Shown piece by piece: positions 16,881 to 27,164 of a DNA stretch of 42,380 nucleotides. The position numbers and the translations under genes are program-made. How positions within the stretch are numbered: the stretch's first letter is position 1; each line of letters begins with the position of its first letter. Below the pieces are notes generated by a model. It was not told the origin of the DNA. It saw nothing but the letters and a program-made list of their open reading frames with translations, and made no database searches. The stretch comes from Pseudomonadota bacterium (GTDB lineage Bacteria; Pseudomonadota; Alphaproteobacteria; Caulobacterales; Caulobacteraceae). Where the stretch lies: contig CAUJHW010000090.1 of the NCBI GenBank assembly GCA_963205005.1, positions 1 through 42,380 on the forward strand. Direction: 5' to 3'.

Positions 16881-17763
16881 GCGGCTCTGGCGTTGCGGCG
16901 CCCTCGGCGACCAGCCAGTCGCGGAACCGGTCCAGCGCCCGGCTCTCGGCTCCGGGGGCCGCCAGCAGGGCCAGCGCGCTTTCCGAGCGGCGGAAGCCCA
17001 GGGGCGCAACCAGGCGGCCAGCCGCGACCTCGCTGAGGCACAGCGGCCAGGACACGACGGCGGCGCCAAGGCCGGCGAGGGTTGCGTCCATAGCGAAATG
17101 GACGTGTGCGAAGGGGCGTTCGTTCGCGGGCGGGAGCTCGATCCCCGCCAGCTCGGCGAAAATCGACCAGGCGTCTGGATGGGTGATGGCGGCCAGCCGT
17201 GGCGCGCCGAGCAGGTTGTCGGCGCAGCGCTCGGCCAGGTCCGGCGACATGACGACGCCGAGCGCGTTGCGGATGATCGGTGTGCAGAGTGGATCCGACA
17301 GCCGGCTGGTGGGCACGATCCGCAGCACGGCCTGGGCGCCCCGATGCGAGGTGGCGTGCGAGGCCAGTTCCGACAGGTGCAGCCGGATATCGGGGTGCGC
17401 GGCCTGGAAGGCGGCAAGCCTTGGGATCAGCCATTTCACCGAGATCGAGGCGTTGACCGCCACGTGCAGGTCTTCCCCACCCACACGCGTGCGGCGGACG
17501 GCGGCCGCGATCATGTCAAAGGCTTCGGTGAGGGCGGGCAGCAGGTCGCGGCCGGCGGCGGTCAGTTCCAGCCGATGCTTCGGCCCGGCGAACAGTCGAA
17601 CTCCCAGGGCCTGCTCCAGCGCCTTGACCTGACGGCTGACCGCAGAGTGGGTCACGTGCAGTTCCTCGGCCGCAAGCGTCGCCCGTCCGGTTCGCGCCAT
17701 GGCTTCGAACGCCCGCAGTGCATTGAGGGAGGGAAGGGGGCCAGTTGTGAGCTTTTCGAACAT
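16867..17763 (-). CDS. LysR-family transcriptional regulator (GcvA-like)
   Basis: 298-residue LysR-type regulator. The N-terminal winged helix-turn-helix is clear: PSLNALRAFEAMARTG, AAEELHVTHSAVSRQVKALEQ and LGVRLFAGPKHRLELTAAG. The rest is a periplasmic-binding-protein-like effector domain starting near LHVAVNASISVKWLIPRL, of the GcvA/TrpI-like subgroup. The start is the ATG at 17763; the longer frame upstream shadows the divergent methyltransferase gene. Only 54 bases separate it from that gene, so by the usual LysR logic it probably controls that neighbour and itself. I see no convincing T-N11-A symmetric box in the gap. Its effector is unknown. Confidence 0.9.
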   Translation of the reverse strand: MFEKLTTGPLPSLNALRAFEAMARTGRATLAAEELHVTHSAVSRQVKALEQALGVRLFAGPKHRLELTAAGRDLLPALTEAFDMIAAAVRRTRVGGEDLHVAVNASISVKWLIPRLAAFQAAHPDIRLHLSELASHATSHRGAQAVLRIVPTSRLSDPLCTPIIRNALGVVMSPDLAERCADNLLGAPRLAAITHPDAWSIFAELAGIELPPANERPFAHVHFAMDATLAGLGAAVVSWPLCLSEVAAGRLVAPLGFRRSESALALLAAPGAESRALDRFRDWLVAEGAATPEPPSVP

Positions 17764-18578
17764 AATGCCACGGATAAGTCGATTTTCGCCAAGCAGCAAT
17801 TCCGGCACAAGCTGGACATGGAACCCGAAGATCTCGCCAAGCCCCTCGCGCCGGTCGACTACGACCGGGTGCAGCACCAGAGCTACGCCAGGGGCCGTGC
17901 GCTGCCGGCTGACGCGCTCCAGGCCTACATGGCCACGTTCGGCGCGCACCTCGCCGACCGGCGACCGCTTGTGGGCATTGACCTTGGTTCGGGCACAGGG
18001 CGCTTCACGCCGAGCCTGGCCCAGGCGTTCGGCGGGCCGATCTATGGCGTGGAGCCCGCGGCGGGAATGCGCCGTATCGCGGAGGCCGAGAGCCGCCATC
18101 CGGCCGTGAGCTACCTGGACGGTCGCGCCGAGGCCATTCCCCGGCCGGACGCGACCGCCGACTTCGTGCTGATGTTCCTCTCATGGCACCACGTGACAGA
18201 CAGGCTGGCCGCCGCGCGTGAGATCCGCCGGGTGCTAAGGCCTGACGGCCGCCTTCTGCTGCGCAGCACATTCCGGAACCGGATCCCGGACCATTGGTGG
18301 CGAGGTTACTTCCCGGGCAGCTGGGACGTGGAGCGGGCGATGTTCCCCACTGAGGCGGAGACCCGCGAAGTCTTCGAGGGCAACGGCTTCAAGACCCTCG
18401 CCGTCGTCCACCAGGCGCTGCCCTTCGAGGGCGATATCGCCGGGGCGGTTGCCCGGCTGAAGCTGCGGGCGGTGTCGGTCTTTGAGCACCTGTCCGACGC
18501 CGAGCTGGACGAGGGGTTCGCCCGGATGGACGCCGACCTTGCGGCCGGCGCGATCGTCGAAAAGCCGACCTACGGCGA

Positions 18579-20235
<1,657 letters not shown>

Positions 20236-20251
20236 GGCAAGGGGGGCGAGC

Positions 20252-20656
20252 ATGACCTATCCATTGGCGGTCGAACTGAAACTGCTGGGCGTGGCGATCA
20301 TCGTCGGCCTCATCCAGCTGCTGTGGGCGGCCGCCGCCGCGCGGAGCCAGCAGGACATCAAATGGGCCGCCGGCCCCCGTGACACCCCCATGCCGATCTC
20401 CGGCGCGGCGGCGCGGCTGGAACGCGCCTTCTGGAACTTCGTCGAGACCTTTCCCTTCTTCGCCGCCGGCATCCTGGCCTGCGCCGTGGCCGGGAAGCTT
20501 GGCGGGACCCTCACCATCTGGGGGGCCGGCCTCTATGTCGTCGGGCGCGCGCTCTATGCGCCGCTGTATGCTTCCGGCGTGCCGCTGGTGAGGACCCTCG
20601 TGTGGTTCGTCTCCATGATCGGTCTCGTCATGGTCCTCGTGGCCCTGCTCAGGTGA
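20252..20656 (+). CDS. MAPEG family membrane protein
   Basis: 134-residue integral membrane protein with four predicted helices (about 5-27, 56-75, 84-103 and 113-132) and the MAPEG-family feature ARLERAFWNFVETFPFFAA, in which the polar residues sit between helices 1 and 2. Eukaryotic members act in eicosanoid and glutathione metabolism; the role of bacterial members is mostly unknown. AAGGGGGG precedes the ATG at a suitable distance. It lies 16 bases after guaB and four bases before the RsmB-like gene, so it is probably co-transcribed with both. Confidence 0.85.
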   Translation: MTYPLAVELKLLGVAIIVGLIQLLWAAAAARSQQDIKWAAGPRDTPMPISGAAARLERAFWNFVETFPFFAAGILACAVAGKLGGTLTIWGAGLYVVGRALYAPLYASGVPLVRTLVWFVSMIGLVMVLVALLR

Positions 20657-20660
20657 ATTG

Positions 20661-21938
20661 ATGCGCGACGGCGGACGCCTAACGGCGGCCATTGAGGTTC
20701 TGACCGAGATCGAGACGCGCCATAAGCCCGTCCGCCTCGCCATGAAGAACTGGGGCGAGGGCGCGCGGTACGCGGGGTCGAAGGATCGCGCGTTCATTTC
20801 CGGCCTGGTGCTGGACGTCCTGCGTCGCCGACGGTCACTCGCCTGGTGGATGGGCGATGACAGCCTGCGGGCGGCTGTGCTGGCCACCCTGCATCTGCGC
20901 TGGGACTGGCCGCTGGACCGCCTGGCCGAGGCCGCGGGCGACGAGGTCCACGGCCACGGCCCGTTGACCGACGCCGAGCGTCAGGCGCTTTCCTCGCCGC
21001 GCGATCTGGCCGAGGCCCCGGCGCCGGTGCGTGGCGACTATCCGGACTGGCTCGAACCCTCGCTGACCCGCCTGTTCGGCGAAGACCGGGCCGAGGAACT
21101 TGCCGCCCTGGCCGAGCGGGCCCCGGTGGACCTGCGGGTCAACACCCTGAAGACCGATCCCCAGCGGGCGCTGAAGGCGATGTCGCCGTTCGATGCCCAG
21201 CCGCCCGGACTCATGCCCAACGCCCTGCGCGTCGCGGCGCCCGCCGCCGCTGACCGCAGCGGCGCAGTGGAGACCATTCCGCAGTTCTCCAAGGGCTGGT
21301 TCGAGATCCAGGACCTGGGAAGCCAGATCGCGGCCGCGGCCGCAGGCGATGTGAAGGGCCAGCAGGTGCTGGATCTGTGCGCGGGCGGCGGCGGCAAGAC
21401 GCTGGCGCTGGCGGCGGCCATGGCCAACACCGGCCAGATCTACGCCTACGACAGCGACGCCCGCCGGCTCACCGACACCATCCGACGGGGCGACCGCGCG
21501 GGGGTGCGTAACCTGCAGATCCGCACGCCGCTGAATCCCGAGCCGCTGAAGGACCTCGTGGGCAGGATGGGCGTGGTGTTCATCGACGCGCCCTGCACGG
21601 GAACCGGGTCGTGGCGCCGTCACCCCGACACCAAGTGGAAGCTGACGCCGGAGACCCTGGCCAAGCGCCAGGCCGACCAGGACCTGGTGCTCAACGACGG
21701 CGCCGGGTTCGTGAAGCCCGGTGGCCGCATGGTCTATGTCACCTGCTCGCTGCTGCCCGAGGAGGACGAGGACCGCGTCGCCGCCTTCCTGGAGCGCCAT
21801 CCGGAATTCAGCAGGATCCCGGCGACGGCTGACCCCGAACTCATGAAATTCCTCACCGCGCAGGGCGACCTGCGCCTGACGCCACGATCATCCGGCACGG
21901 ACGGCTTCTATGTCGCTGTGCTGGTCAAAGCCCCCTGA
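20661..21938 (+). CDS. RsmB/NOP family class I SAM-dependent RNA methyltransferase
   Basis: 425-residue RNA m5C methyltransferase of the RsmB/NOL1/NOP2/Sun family. An N-terminal helical region (residues 1-110, NusB-like in part) precedes the catalytic domain. SAM motif I is VLDLCAGGGGKTLALAAAM (about 237-255). The two family cysteines are present: Cys312 in IDAPCTGTGSWRRHPDTKW and the nucleophile Cys362 in VYVTCSLLPEEDE. The ATG at 20661 has AGGTGA just upstream, overlapping the end of the MAPEG gene; a TTG at 20658 is less likely. The exact target (rRNA C967 for RsmB or another position) cannot be decided here. guaA starts nine bases after the stop. Confidence 0.9.
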   Translation: MRDGGRLTAAIEVLTEIETRHKPVRLAMKNWGEGARYAGSKDRAFISGLVLDVLRRRRSLAWWMGDDSLRAAVLATLHLRWDWPLDRLAEAAGDEVHGHGPLTDAERQALSSPRDLAEAPAPVRGDYPDWLEPSLTRLFGEDRAEELAALAERAPVDLRVNTLKTDPQRALKAMSPFDAQPPGLMPNALRVAAPAAADRSGAVETIPQFSKGWFEIQDLGSQIAAAAAGDVKGQQVLDLCAGGGGKTLALAAAMANTGQIYAYDSDARRLTDTIRRGDRAGVRNLQIRTPLNPEPLKDLVGRMGVVFIDAPCTGTGSWRRHPDTKWKLTPETLAKRQADQDLVLNDGAGFVKPGGRMVYVTCSLLPEEDEDRVAAFLERHPEFSRIPATADPELMKFLTAQGDLRLTPRSSGTDGFYVAVLVKAP

Positions 21939-21947
21939 CGGAAGCCC

Positions 21948-23507
21948 ATGACTGACGCCGCCCACGAAAAGGTCCTGATCGTCGACTTCGGCAGCCAGGT
22001 GACCCAGCTGATCGCCCGGCGGCTGCGCGAGAGCGGCGTCTATTGCGAGATCCACCCCTACGACAAGGTCGACGCGATCCTCGACGCCATGGCGCCGAAG
22101 GCGGTGATCCTGTCGGGTGGCCCGGCCAGCGTGCATGTGGAGGGAAGCCCGTCCGCACCGCAGCGCATCTTCGAGATGGGCGTGCCGGTGCTCGGCATCT
22201 GCTACGGCGAGATGACCCTCTGCGCCCAGCTGGGCGGCGTGGTCGAGAGCGGCCACGACCGCGAGTTCGGCCGAGCGGAAATCCACATCGAACGCCAGTC
22301 GCCGCTTCTGGAGGGGCTGGGCGAGGTCGGTGACCGCGAGACGGTCTGGATGAGCCACGGCGACAAGATCACCGCCATTCCCCTCGGCTTCGAGGCGGTG
22401 GCGACGTCGGAGGGCAGCCCCTATGCGGTGATCGCCGACGAGGGCCGGCGGTTCTATGGCATCCAGTTCCACCCGGAAGTGGCGCACACGCCGCGCGGCG
22501 CGCTGATCCTGCGCAACTTCACCCACCGGATCGCCGGCCTGAAGGGCGACTGGACCATGGCGTCCTACCGCAAGGAATCGGTCGCCCGCATCCGCGAGCA
22601 GGTGGGCGACGCCAAGGTGATCTGCGGCCTGTCGGGCGGGGTGGATTCCTCGGTGGCCGCGGTGCTGATCCACGAGGCCATCGGCGACCAGCTGACCTGC
22701 GTGTTCGTGGACACCGGCCTGCTGCGGAAGGATGAGGCGACCCAGGTCGTGACCCTGTTCCGGGACCACTACAATATCCCGCTTGTCCATGTGGACGCCG
22801 GCGACCTTTTCCTCGGCGAGCTGGCGGGGGTCACCGACCCGGAGACCAAGCGCAAGACCATCGGGCGGCTGTTCATCGAGGTGTTCGACAGGGAGTCAGC
22901 CAAGATCGAGGGGGCGGCGTTCCTGGCCCAGGGCACCCTCTATCCCGACGTGATCGAGAGCGTCTCGGCAAGCGGCGGCCCGTCTGCGGTGATCAAGAGC
23001 CACCACAACGTGGGCGGCCTGCCGGACTACATGAAGCTGAAGCTGGTCGAGCCGCTGCGCGAGCTGTTCAAGGACGAGGTGAGGGCGCTGGGCGTCGAGC
23101 TGGGTCTGGCGCCGGCCTTCGTCGGCCGCCATCCGTTCCCCGGCCCGGGCCTCGCCATCCGCATCCCGGGCGAGATAACCCGCGAGAAGGTCGCCGTTCT
23201 GCAGCAGGCAGACGCTATCTACCTGGAGGAGATCCGCAAGGCGGGCCTCTACGACAGCATCTGGCAGGCCTTCGCCGTGCTGCTGCCCGTCAAGACCGTC
23301 GGCGTCATGGGCGACGCCCGGACCTATGAGGACGTGCTGGCGCTGCGGGCCGTCACCTCGACGGACGGCATGACCGCTGACTTCTTCGAGTTTCCCTGGG
23401 AGGTCCTCGGCCGATGCGCCACGCGGATCATCAACGAGGTCCGTGGCGTCAATCGCGTGGTCTATGACGTGACGTCCAAGCCGCCCGGCACCATCGAATG
23501 GGAGTAG
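21948..23507 (+). CDS. guaA: GMP synthase (glutamine-hydrolysing)
   Basis: Converts XMP to GMP using ATP and glutamine. The 519-residue protein has an N-terminal class I glutamine amidotransferase domain with nucleophile Cys85 in [16 protein letters not shown], His175 and Glu177 in [14 protein letters not shown], then the ATP-pyrophosphatase domain with PP-loop SGGVDSS at 229-235, and the C-terminal dimerisation domain ending [16 protein letters not shown], a near-invariant GuaA ending. The elbow reads GICYGEM where many enzymes have YGMQ or YGQQ. It follows the RsmB-like gene by nine bases and overlaps the LigT-like gene. Confidence 0.97.
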   Translation: MTDAAHEKVLIVDFGSQVTQLIARRLRESGVYCEIHPYDKVDAILDAMAPKAVILSGGPASVHVEGSPSAPQRIFEMGVPVLGICYGEMTLCAQLGGVVESGHDREFGRAEIHIERQSPLLEGLGEVGDRETVWMSHGDKITAIPLGFEAVATSEGSPYAVIADEGRRFYGIQFHPEVAHTPRGALILRNFTHRIAGLKGDWTMASYRKESVARIREQVGDAKVICGLSGGVDSSVAAVLIHEAIGDQLTCVFVDTGLLRKDEATQVVTLFRDHYNIPLVHVDAGDLFLGELAGVTDPETKRKTIGRLFIEVFDRESAKIEGAAFLAQGTLYPDVIESVSASGGPSAVIKSHHNVGGLPDYMKLKLVEPLRELFKDEVRALGVELGLAPAFVGRHPFPGPGLAIRIPGEITREKVAVLQQADAIYLEEIRKAGLYDSIWQAFAVLLPVKTVGVMGDARTYEDVLALRAVTSTDGMTADFFEFPWEVLGRCATRIINEVRGVNRVVYDVTSKPPGTIEWE

Positions 23508-24052
23508 TGATCGGCAAGCACCTCCTCTACTTCGCCCTGCACCCGCCTCCGGAAGCGGCGGCCCAGGCCCTGCGGGCGATCGAGCCGTTGCGTCAGGCCA
23601 GGGGCCTCGGCGGGAAACCCCTCGCGGCGTCGCGGATCGAGGTGGTGCTGAACCCGGTGGGCGCCTTCGCCCGGCCGCCGGGGCCGGTCACCGCCAAGGC
23701 GCGCGAGGCGGCCGAGGCCGTCGCGGCGCGCAGGTTCAAGGTCGCCTTCGACCACGTTGAGAGCCAGACCGATGCCGGGTCACCGTGGCCCCTGGCGCTT
23801 GGCGGCGGCGCCGGCCTTGAGGACGTCGAGGTCCTCTACGCCATCATCCACAAGGCCCTGGTCCGTTCGGGCATGGCGCCGCGGCGACAGCCGGACTTCA
23901 CGCCGCACATGGCCCTTTTGCGAGATCCTGTTCAGGTCCGCGAGACGCCGGTCGAGCCGGTCCGGTGGACGGTCCACGACTTCGTACTGGTCTATGCCAA
24001 CCCCGCAGAGGGACGGCACGAGGTGGTCGAGCGCTTCCCGCTGATGGACTGA
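23498..24052 (+). CDS. LigT/2H phosphoesterase-like protein with degenerate active site
   Basis: 184-residue protein with the layout of the 2'-5' RNA ligase (LigT)/2H phosphoesterase family: opening [15 protein letters not shown], a middle strand [12 protein letters not shown], a [22 protein letters not shown] segment and [13 protein letters not shown]. The two catalytic H-x-T-x motifs appear damaged: the first reads EVVL in place of HVTL, and the second HMAL in place of HMTL. Only the second histidine remains, so classic 2H phosphodiesterase activity is doubtful. The ATG at 23498 overlaps the end of guaA by ten bases; a GTG at 23507 is an alternative. It is probably expressed with guaA. Confidence 0.7.
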   Translation: MGVVIGKHLLYFALHPPPEAAAQALRAIEPLRQARGLGGKPLAASRIEVVLNPVGAFARPPGPVTAKAREAAEAVAARRFKVAFDHVESQTDAGSPWPLALGGGAGLEDVEVLYAIIHKALVRSGMAPRRQPDFTPHMALLRDPVQVRETPVEPVRWTVHDFVLVYANPAEGRHEVVERFPLMD

Positions 24053-24055
24053 TGT

Positions 24056-24304
24056 TCAGAGCTTGACCGGCTTCTCGATGCCGTAGATCGCCTCGCCGAT
24101 CAGTTCGACCTTGCTCTGGACGATGGCCTGGGCGTCGTGGAGACCCTGGTTGTAGAAGACCGGCCCCAGGTTCTCGGTGATGAAATCCACCAGGAAGACG
24201 GCGTCGAATCCCGTCACCTCCAGATCGAGCTCCTTTTGGAGATAGGCAGAGAGGGCCTTGGCGGCGGCGTCGCGCGCGTCCTTGCCGAGTTCGATCTTCG
24301 CCAT
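24056..24304 (-). CDS. DUF2164 family protein
   Basis: Small 82-residue cytoplasmic protein of the DUF2164 family, with the conserved pattern YLQKELDLEVTGFDAVFLVDFI and FYNQGLHDAQAIVQSK. Function unknown. The start is the ATG at 24304 with GGGAGAG five bases upstream; the longer open frame shadows the divergent ArsC-like gene. Only 30 bases separate the two divergent genes, so their promoters must overlap each other or lie within the coding regions. It converges with the LigT-like gene, three bases apart. Confidence 0.85.
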   Translation of the reverse strand: MAKIELGKDARDAAAKALSAYLQKELDLEVTGFDAVFLVDFITENLGPVFYNQGLHDAQAIVQSKVELIGEAIYGIEKPVKL

Positions 24305-24334
24305 GATGCTCTCCCGGAAGACAAGAGGACCACG

Positions 24335-24688
24335 ATGGCTGCGACGCTTCACGGCATCAAGAACTGCGACACGATGAAGAAGGCCTGGACCTGGCTGGAC
24401 GAGCACGGCGTCGCCTACGCCTTCCACGACTACAAGAAGGTCGGGGTCGACCGCGCCACGCTGGAACGTTGGGTGGGGCAGGTGGGTTGGGAGCTGCTGC
24501 TGAACCGGGCGGGCACGACGTTCAGAAAGCTGCCCGACGCCGACAGGGTCGGGATCGACGAGGCCAGGGCCATCGACCTGATGCTGGCGCAGCCGTCGAT
24601 GATCAAGCGGCCGGTGCTGGACCTGGATGGCCGGCTTCTGGTGGGGTTCAGGCCGGAGGCCTACGCCGCCGCCACGCAGGGCGGCTGA
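24335..24688 (+). CDS. ArsC family reductase (YffB/Spx-like)
   Basis: 117-residue thioredoxin-fold protein of the ArsC/Spx/YffB family. It opens LHGIKNCDTMKKAWTWL with a single active-site Cys11 in a C-D-T-M context, and later has the family arginine-proline in MIKRPVLDLDGRLLVGF. YffB-type proteins are described as glutathione-dependent thiol reductases and are not true arsenate reductases; no ars genes are nearby. GAGG lies seven bases before the ATG. Divergent from DUF2164. Confidence 0.88.
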   Translation: MAATLHGIKNCDTMKKAWTWLDEHGVAYAFHDYKKVGVDRATLERWVGQVGWELLLNRAGTTFRKLPDADRVGIDEARAIDLMLAQPSMIKRPVLDLDGRLLVGFRPEAYAAATQGG

Positions 24689-24791
24689 AGATATTCGCAG
24701 CGGGCCTGCATCCAGTCCGGCCGGCGGCGGCGACTAGAGGACAGGAGGCGCCGGAGACGGCTCAGGCGCCCATTGTCTGGAGTGTCCGCGC

Positions 24792-25244
24792 GTGGAGCAT
24801 TTCGTCTTCAGTTACTGGTGGCTGATCTTCCCCATCGGCTTTTTCGTCTTCGGGGCCTGGGACCGCTGGCTGGCCTATCAGCGCAGCAAGGACCGCCTGG
24901 AGCTGCTGCGCACCTATACGAACCAGGGCAAGGACCCGCCGCCGGAACTGCTCAAGGTCCTGCGTGACGAGGACGTCGAGGAAACCTCGGCCTACGACCC
25001 CTATGACCGCTACGGGCGGTATCCGCGGCGGCACATGCGCCGGCTGCGGCGCTATGGGCCTTACTGGGCCTGGCGCAGCGCCTTTGTGACCGGCGCCGTG
25101 GCGGCCGGCTTCTGGTTCGCGTCCGAATACGCCGACATGCCGGGCGTGGACTGGACGTTCCGGCTGGTGGCGATCATCATGACCTGCGTGGCCGCGGGCA
25201 ATCTGATCGCGGCGATCTTCGCCACGACCTTCCGCGGTCGATGA
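24792..25244 (+). CDS. Hypothetical membrane protein with Tyr/Arg-rich loop
   Basis: 150-residue protein I do not recognise as a named family. It has an N-terminal helix (about 5-23, WWLIFPIGFFVFGAW), a cytoplasmic-looking acidic stretch, then an unusual Tyr/Arg/Pro-rich segment (about 73-95, including YDRYGRYPRRHMRRLRRYG), and two C-terminal helices (about 97-114 and 121-145). The GTG at 24792 has GGAG nine bases upstream. Its stop overlaps the start of the first ECF sigma gene (ATGA), which ties its expression to the sigma factor; it may be part of the signalling unit or its regulated target. Confidence 0.75.
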   Translation: MEHFVFSYWWLIFPIGFFVFGAWDRWLAYQRSKDRLELLRTYTNQGKDPPPELLKVLRDEDVEETSAYDPYDRYGRYPRRHMRRLRRYGPYWAWRSAFVTGAVAAGFWFASEYADMPGVDWTFRLVAIIMTCVAAGNLIAAIFATTFRGR

Positions 25245-25780
25245 CCCCGGGCGGCCTGGACGAGGCGCTGGTCGAGGCCGCTCAGGCGGGCTCGACAAGC
25301 GCCTTCGCGCGCCTGGTGGAACGCCACCAGCAGCCGCTCCGGGCCTTTCTGCGCCGGACCTGCGGAGACTGGGCGATGGCCGACGACCTGGCCCAGGAAA
25401 CCTTTCTGACGGCATGGTCGCGCATCGACCTGCTGGAGGCTGGGGCCAGCGTGCGGCCCTGGCTGTGCGGGATCGCCTACAACAAGCATCTCAGCGCCCT
25501 GCGATCGGCCGGCCGAGAACGGTCGCGCGAGCGTGACTGGGAGGCCGGAAAATCGCCATCAAGCGGCGCCATGTCGGACGAGCGGCTGACGCTCGAGACC
25601 GCCATGGCCGGACTGCCGCCGGACCAGAGGGCCTGCGTGGCGCTCTGCCTGGCGGCGGATTTCAGTCACGCGGAGGCGGCCCAGGCGCTCGGACTTCCGC
25701 TGGGCACGGTGAAGTCACATGTAACGCGGGGCCGGGCGCGGCTGCTGCAGGTGTTGGGAGGCTCCGATGACGGACGCTGA
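25241..25780 (+). CDS. RNA polymerase ECF sigma factor (first copy)
   Basis: 179-residue extracytoplasmic-function sigma factor. Region 2 is visible as RLVERHQQPLRAFLRRTC with the -10-recognition/core-binding stretch ADDLAQETFLTAWSR; region 4 as LPPDQRACVALCLAADFSHAEAAQALGLPLGTVKSHVTRGRARL. The start overlaps the preceding membrane-protein stop, and its end is overlapped by 14 bases by a small two-helix membrane protein, the usual anti-sigma position. Region 4 closely resembles the second sigma gene 1.3 kb downstream (SHxEAAxALxLPLGTVKSHVxRG in both), which points to duplication. Confidence 0.92.
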   Translation: MTPGGLDEALVEAAQAGSTSAFARLVERHQQPLRAFLRRTCGDWAMADDLAQETFLTAWSRIDLLEAGASVRPWLCGIAYNKHLSALRSAGRERSRERDWEAGKSPSSGAMSDERLTLETAMAGLPPDQRACVALCLAADFSHAEAAQALGLPLGTVKSHVTRGRARLLQVLGGSDDGR

Positions 25781-26078
25781 CGATCGGCTCAAGGCGCTGT
25801 TCGCGATGGACGAGCCGCCGGCCCGTGATCCGGCCTTCTCCGCATCGGTCATGGCCGATATCGCCCGGCGGCGATTCCTGATGGACGTGGCCATGCTGTC
25901 GGGCGTCAGCATCCTCGGCGCCCTCGTCCTCTGGGCGGCGTGGCCGGCGCTCGCGCCCCTGCTGTCGACGCTTGGACGCGGTCTTTCGCCTGTGATGGCC
26001 AGCCTGACGCTCGCGGCCACGGCCGTGATCCTGCTGGAAGGCCGCGTAACATCGGCGACCGCTCTGAAACATGACTAA
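25767..26078 (+). CDS. Small two-helix membrane protein, probable anti-sigma partner (first copy)
   Basis: 103-residue protein with a soluble N-terminal segment of about 37 residues and two hydrophobic helices (about 40-60 and 73-92). Its N-terminus contains DRLKALFAMDEPPARDPAF, echoed in the second copy at 27157. It overlaps the ECF gene by 14 bases, the layout of a sigma/anti-sigma pair. It has no visible zinc-binding H-x3-C-x2-C motif and no periplasmic sensor domain, so if it is an anti-sigma it is a minimal one. Function is inferred from position only. Confidence 0.7.
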   Translation: MTDADDRLKALFAMDEPPARDPAFSASVMADIARRRFLMDVAMLSGVSILGALVLWAAWPALAPLLSTLGRGLSPVMASLTLAATAVILLEGRVTSATALKHD

Positions 26079-26179
26079 GGTTTCATCCTTGGACCTGCAT
26101 CCGCAGGACGGGGCCCAGGTCTCTTACCTTCAGAGACGGGCGGTTCCCGCCTGCGGAATCCTGGAGAGGAGAACCTGAA

Positions 26180-26560
26180 ATGGAAGCCATTTTCATCGTA
26201 GCGATCATATTCGGATCGATCGCGTCGCTGTTCATCGTCCCGCGCTACTTCAAGAGCATGGAGCGCCAGAAGATGGCCGACACCCTGCGCGTGGCCATCG
26301 AGAAGGGCCAGCCCCTGCCAACCGAAGTGATCGAGGCCATGTCGAGCAACGTCCGCAGCCCGGGGCTGCCGCCGTCGCCGCAGCGTGACCTGCGCACCGG
26401 GATCATCTGGCTGGGCGTGGGTGTGGGCTTCGCGGCCCTCGGCGCGGTCCTCAGCTTCGAGGAACCCGACGCGCTGTTCCCGTGCCTGGGCGTGGCGTCG
26501 TTCCCCATCTTCATCGGCCTGGCCTTCGTGGCGCTGGGCCTGCTGAACCGTAAATCCTAG
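26180..26560 (+). CDS. DUF6249 domain-containing membrane protein
   Basis: 126-residue membrane protein with an N-terminal helix (about 2-21), a cytoplasmic segment SMERQKMADTLRVAIEKGQPLP followed by VIEAM, and two C-terminal helices (about 74-92 and 99-121), the arrangement of DUF6249 proteins. Function unknown. GAGAGGAG nine bases before the ATG is the best ribosome-binding site of this region. A 101-base gap separates it from the first sigma pair; the second ECF gene starts 25 bases after its stop. Confidence 0.8.
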   Translation: MEAIFIVAIIFGSIASLFIVPRYFKSMERQKMADTLRVAIEKGQPLPTEVIEAMSSNVRSPGLPPSPQRDLRTGIIWLGVGVGFAALGAVLSFEEPDALFPCLGVASFPIFIGLAFVALGLLNRKS

Positions 26561-26585
26561 GCGCGACCAGCGGGGGAATGAGCCC

Positions 26586-27164
26586 ATGCCGGGCGCAAAT
26601 CACTCGAGCTTCGCCAGCCAGCACGACGTGGAGCTTTGCGGCCACGCGGCGGCGGGTGAGCGGCGCGCCTTCGGAGAACTGGTGCGTCGCCATGGCTCCG
26701 GTGTCCGCCACCTGCTGCGGCGGATGGGGGCCCAGGCGGCCGAAGCCGACGATGTCGCCCAGGACGCCTTCCTGGCCGCCTTCGAGAGGATTGCCGAGTT
26801 TCGCGGGGAGGGGACCTTCGCGGGCTGGGTCAAACGTATCGCGGCCAGACAGTATCTGCGCCGCCTGCAGCGTGAGAAACGCCTCAGCGCCTATGCGCAG
26901 GAGAGCGGAGAGGAAGAGGCCCATGACGGGGACACCGACGGACGCATCGATCTGGACGAGGGGCTCAAGGCGCTCTCGCCGGCCGAGCGGCTCTGCGTGT
27001 CGATGTGCTACGGCGCGGGCCTGTCCCACGGAGAGGCGGCGGAGGCCTTGAACCTGCCACTCGGAACGGTCAAATCCCATGTCAAACGTGGTCTGGAAAA
27101 GCTCAGAACTCGACTGGCGCCGACGGACGGCGTTGCTCTTGAAGGGAGGCGCGGCAATGGCTGA
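26586..27164 (+). CDS. RNA polymerase ECF sigma factor (second copy)
   Basis: 192-residue ECF sigma factor. Region 2 is ELVRRHGSGVRHLLRRMG with EADDVAQDAFLAAFER; region 4 is LSPAERLCVSMCYGAGLSHGEAAEALNLPLGTVKSHVKRGLEKL. An acidic linker of about 20 residues joins the two. Its 3' end overlaps the next small membrane protein by eight bases, exactly repeating the design of the first sigma/partner pair. Two sigma factors so close together would probably recognise related promoters and may compete or cascade. Confidence 0.92.
   Translation: MPGANHSSFASQHDVELCGHAAAGERRAFGELVRRHGSGVRHLLRRMGAQAAEADDVAQDAFLAAFERIAEFRGEGTFAGWVKRIAARQYLRRLQREKRLSAYAQESGEEEAHDGDTDGRIDLDEGLKALSPAERLCVSMCYGAGLSHGEAAEALNLPLGTVKSHVKRGLEKLRTRLAPTDGVALEGRRGNG

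Noticed and set aside
17764..17817. A LysR binding box in the LysR/methyltransferase gap
   Set aside because: No symmetric T-N11-A motif could be found; the regulatory link is kept only as an inference from gene order.
24745..24771. GGCGCC ... GGCGCC and GCCG-GAGA-CGGC hairpins after the ArsC-like gene
   Set aside because: Two mutually exclusive short stems with no T-tract; too weak to call a terminator with confidence in GC-rich DNA.
26079..26179. Several small inverted repeats (CTGC-N4-GCAG, GTCTC-N10-GAGAC, GGCGG-N3-CCGCC) between the first anti-sigma candidate and the DUF6249 gene
   Set aside because: Each has only 4-5 bp and they form no consistent larger structure or recognisable sigma promoter.
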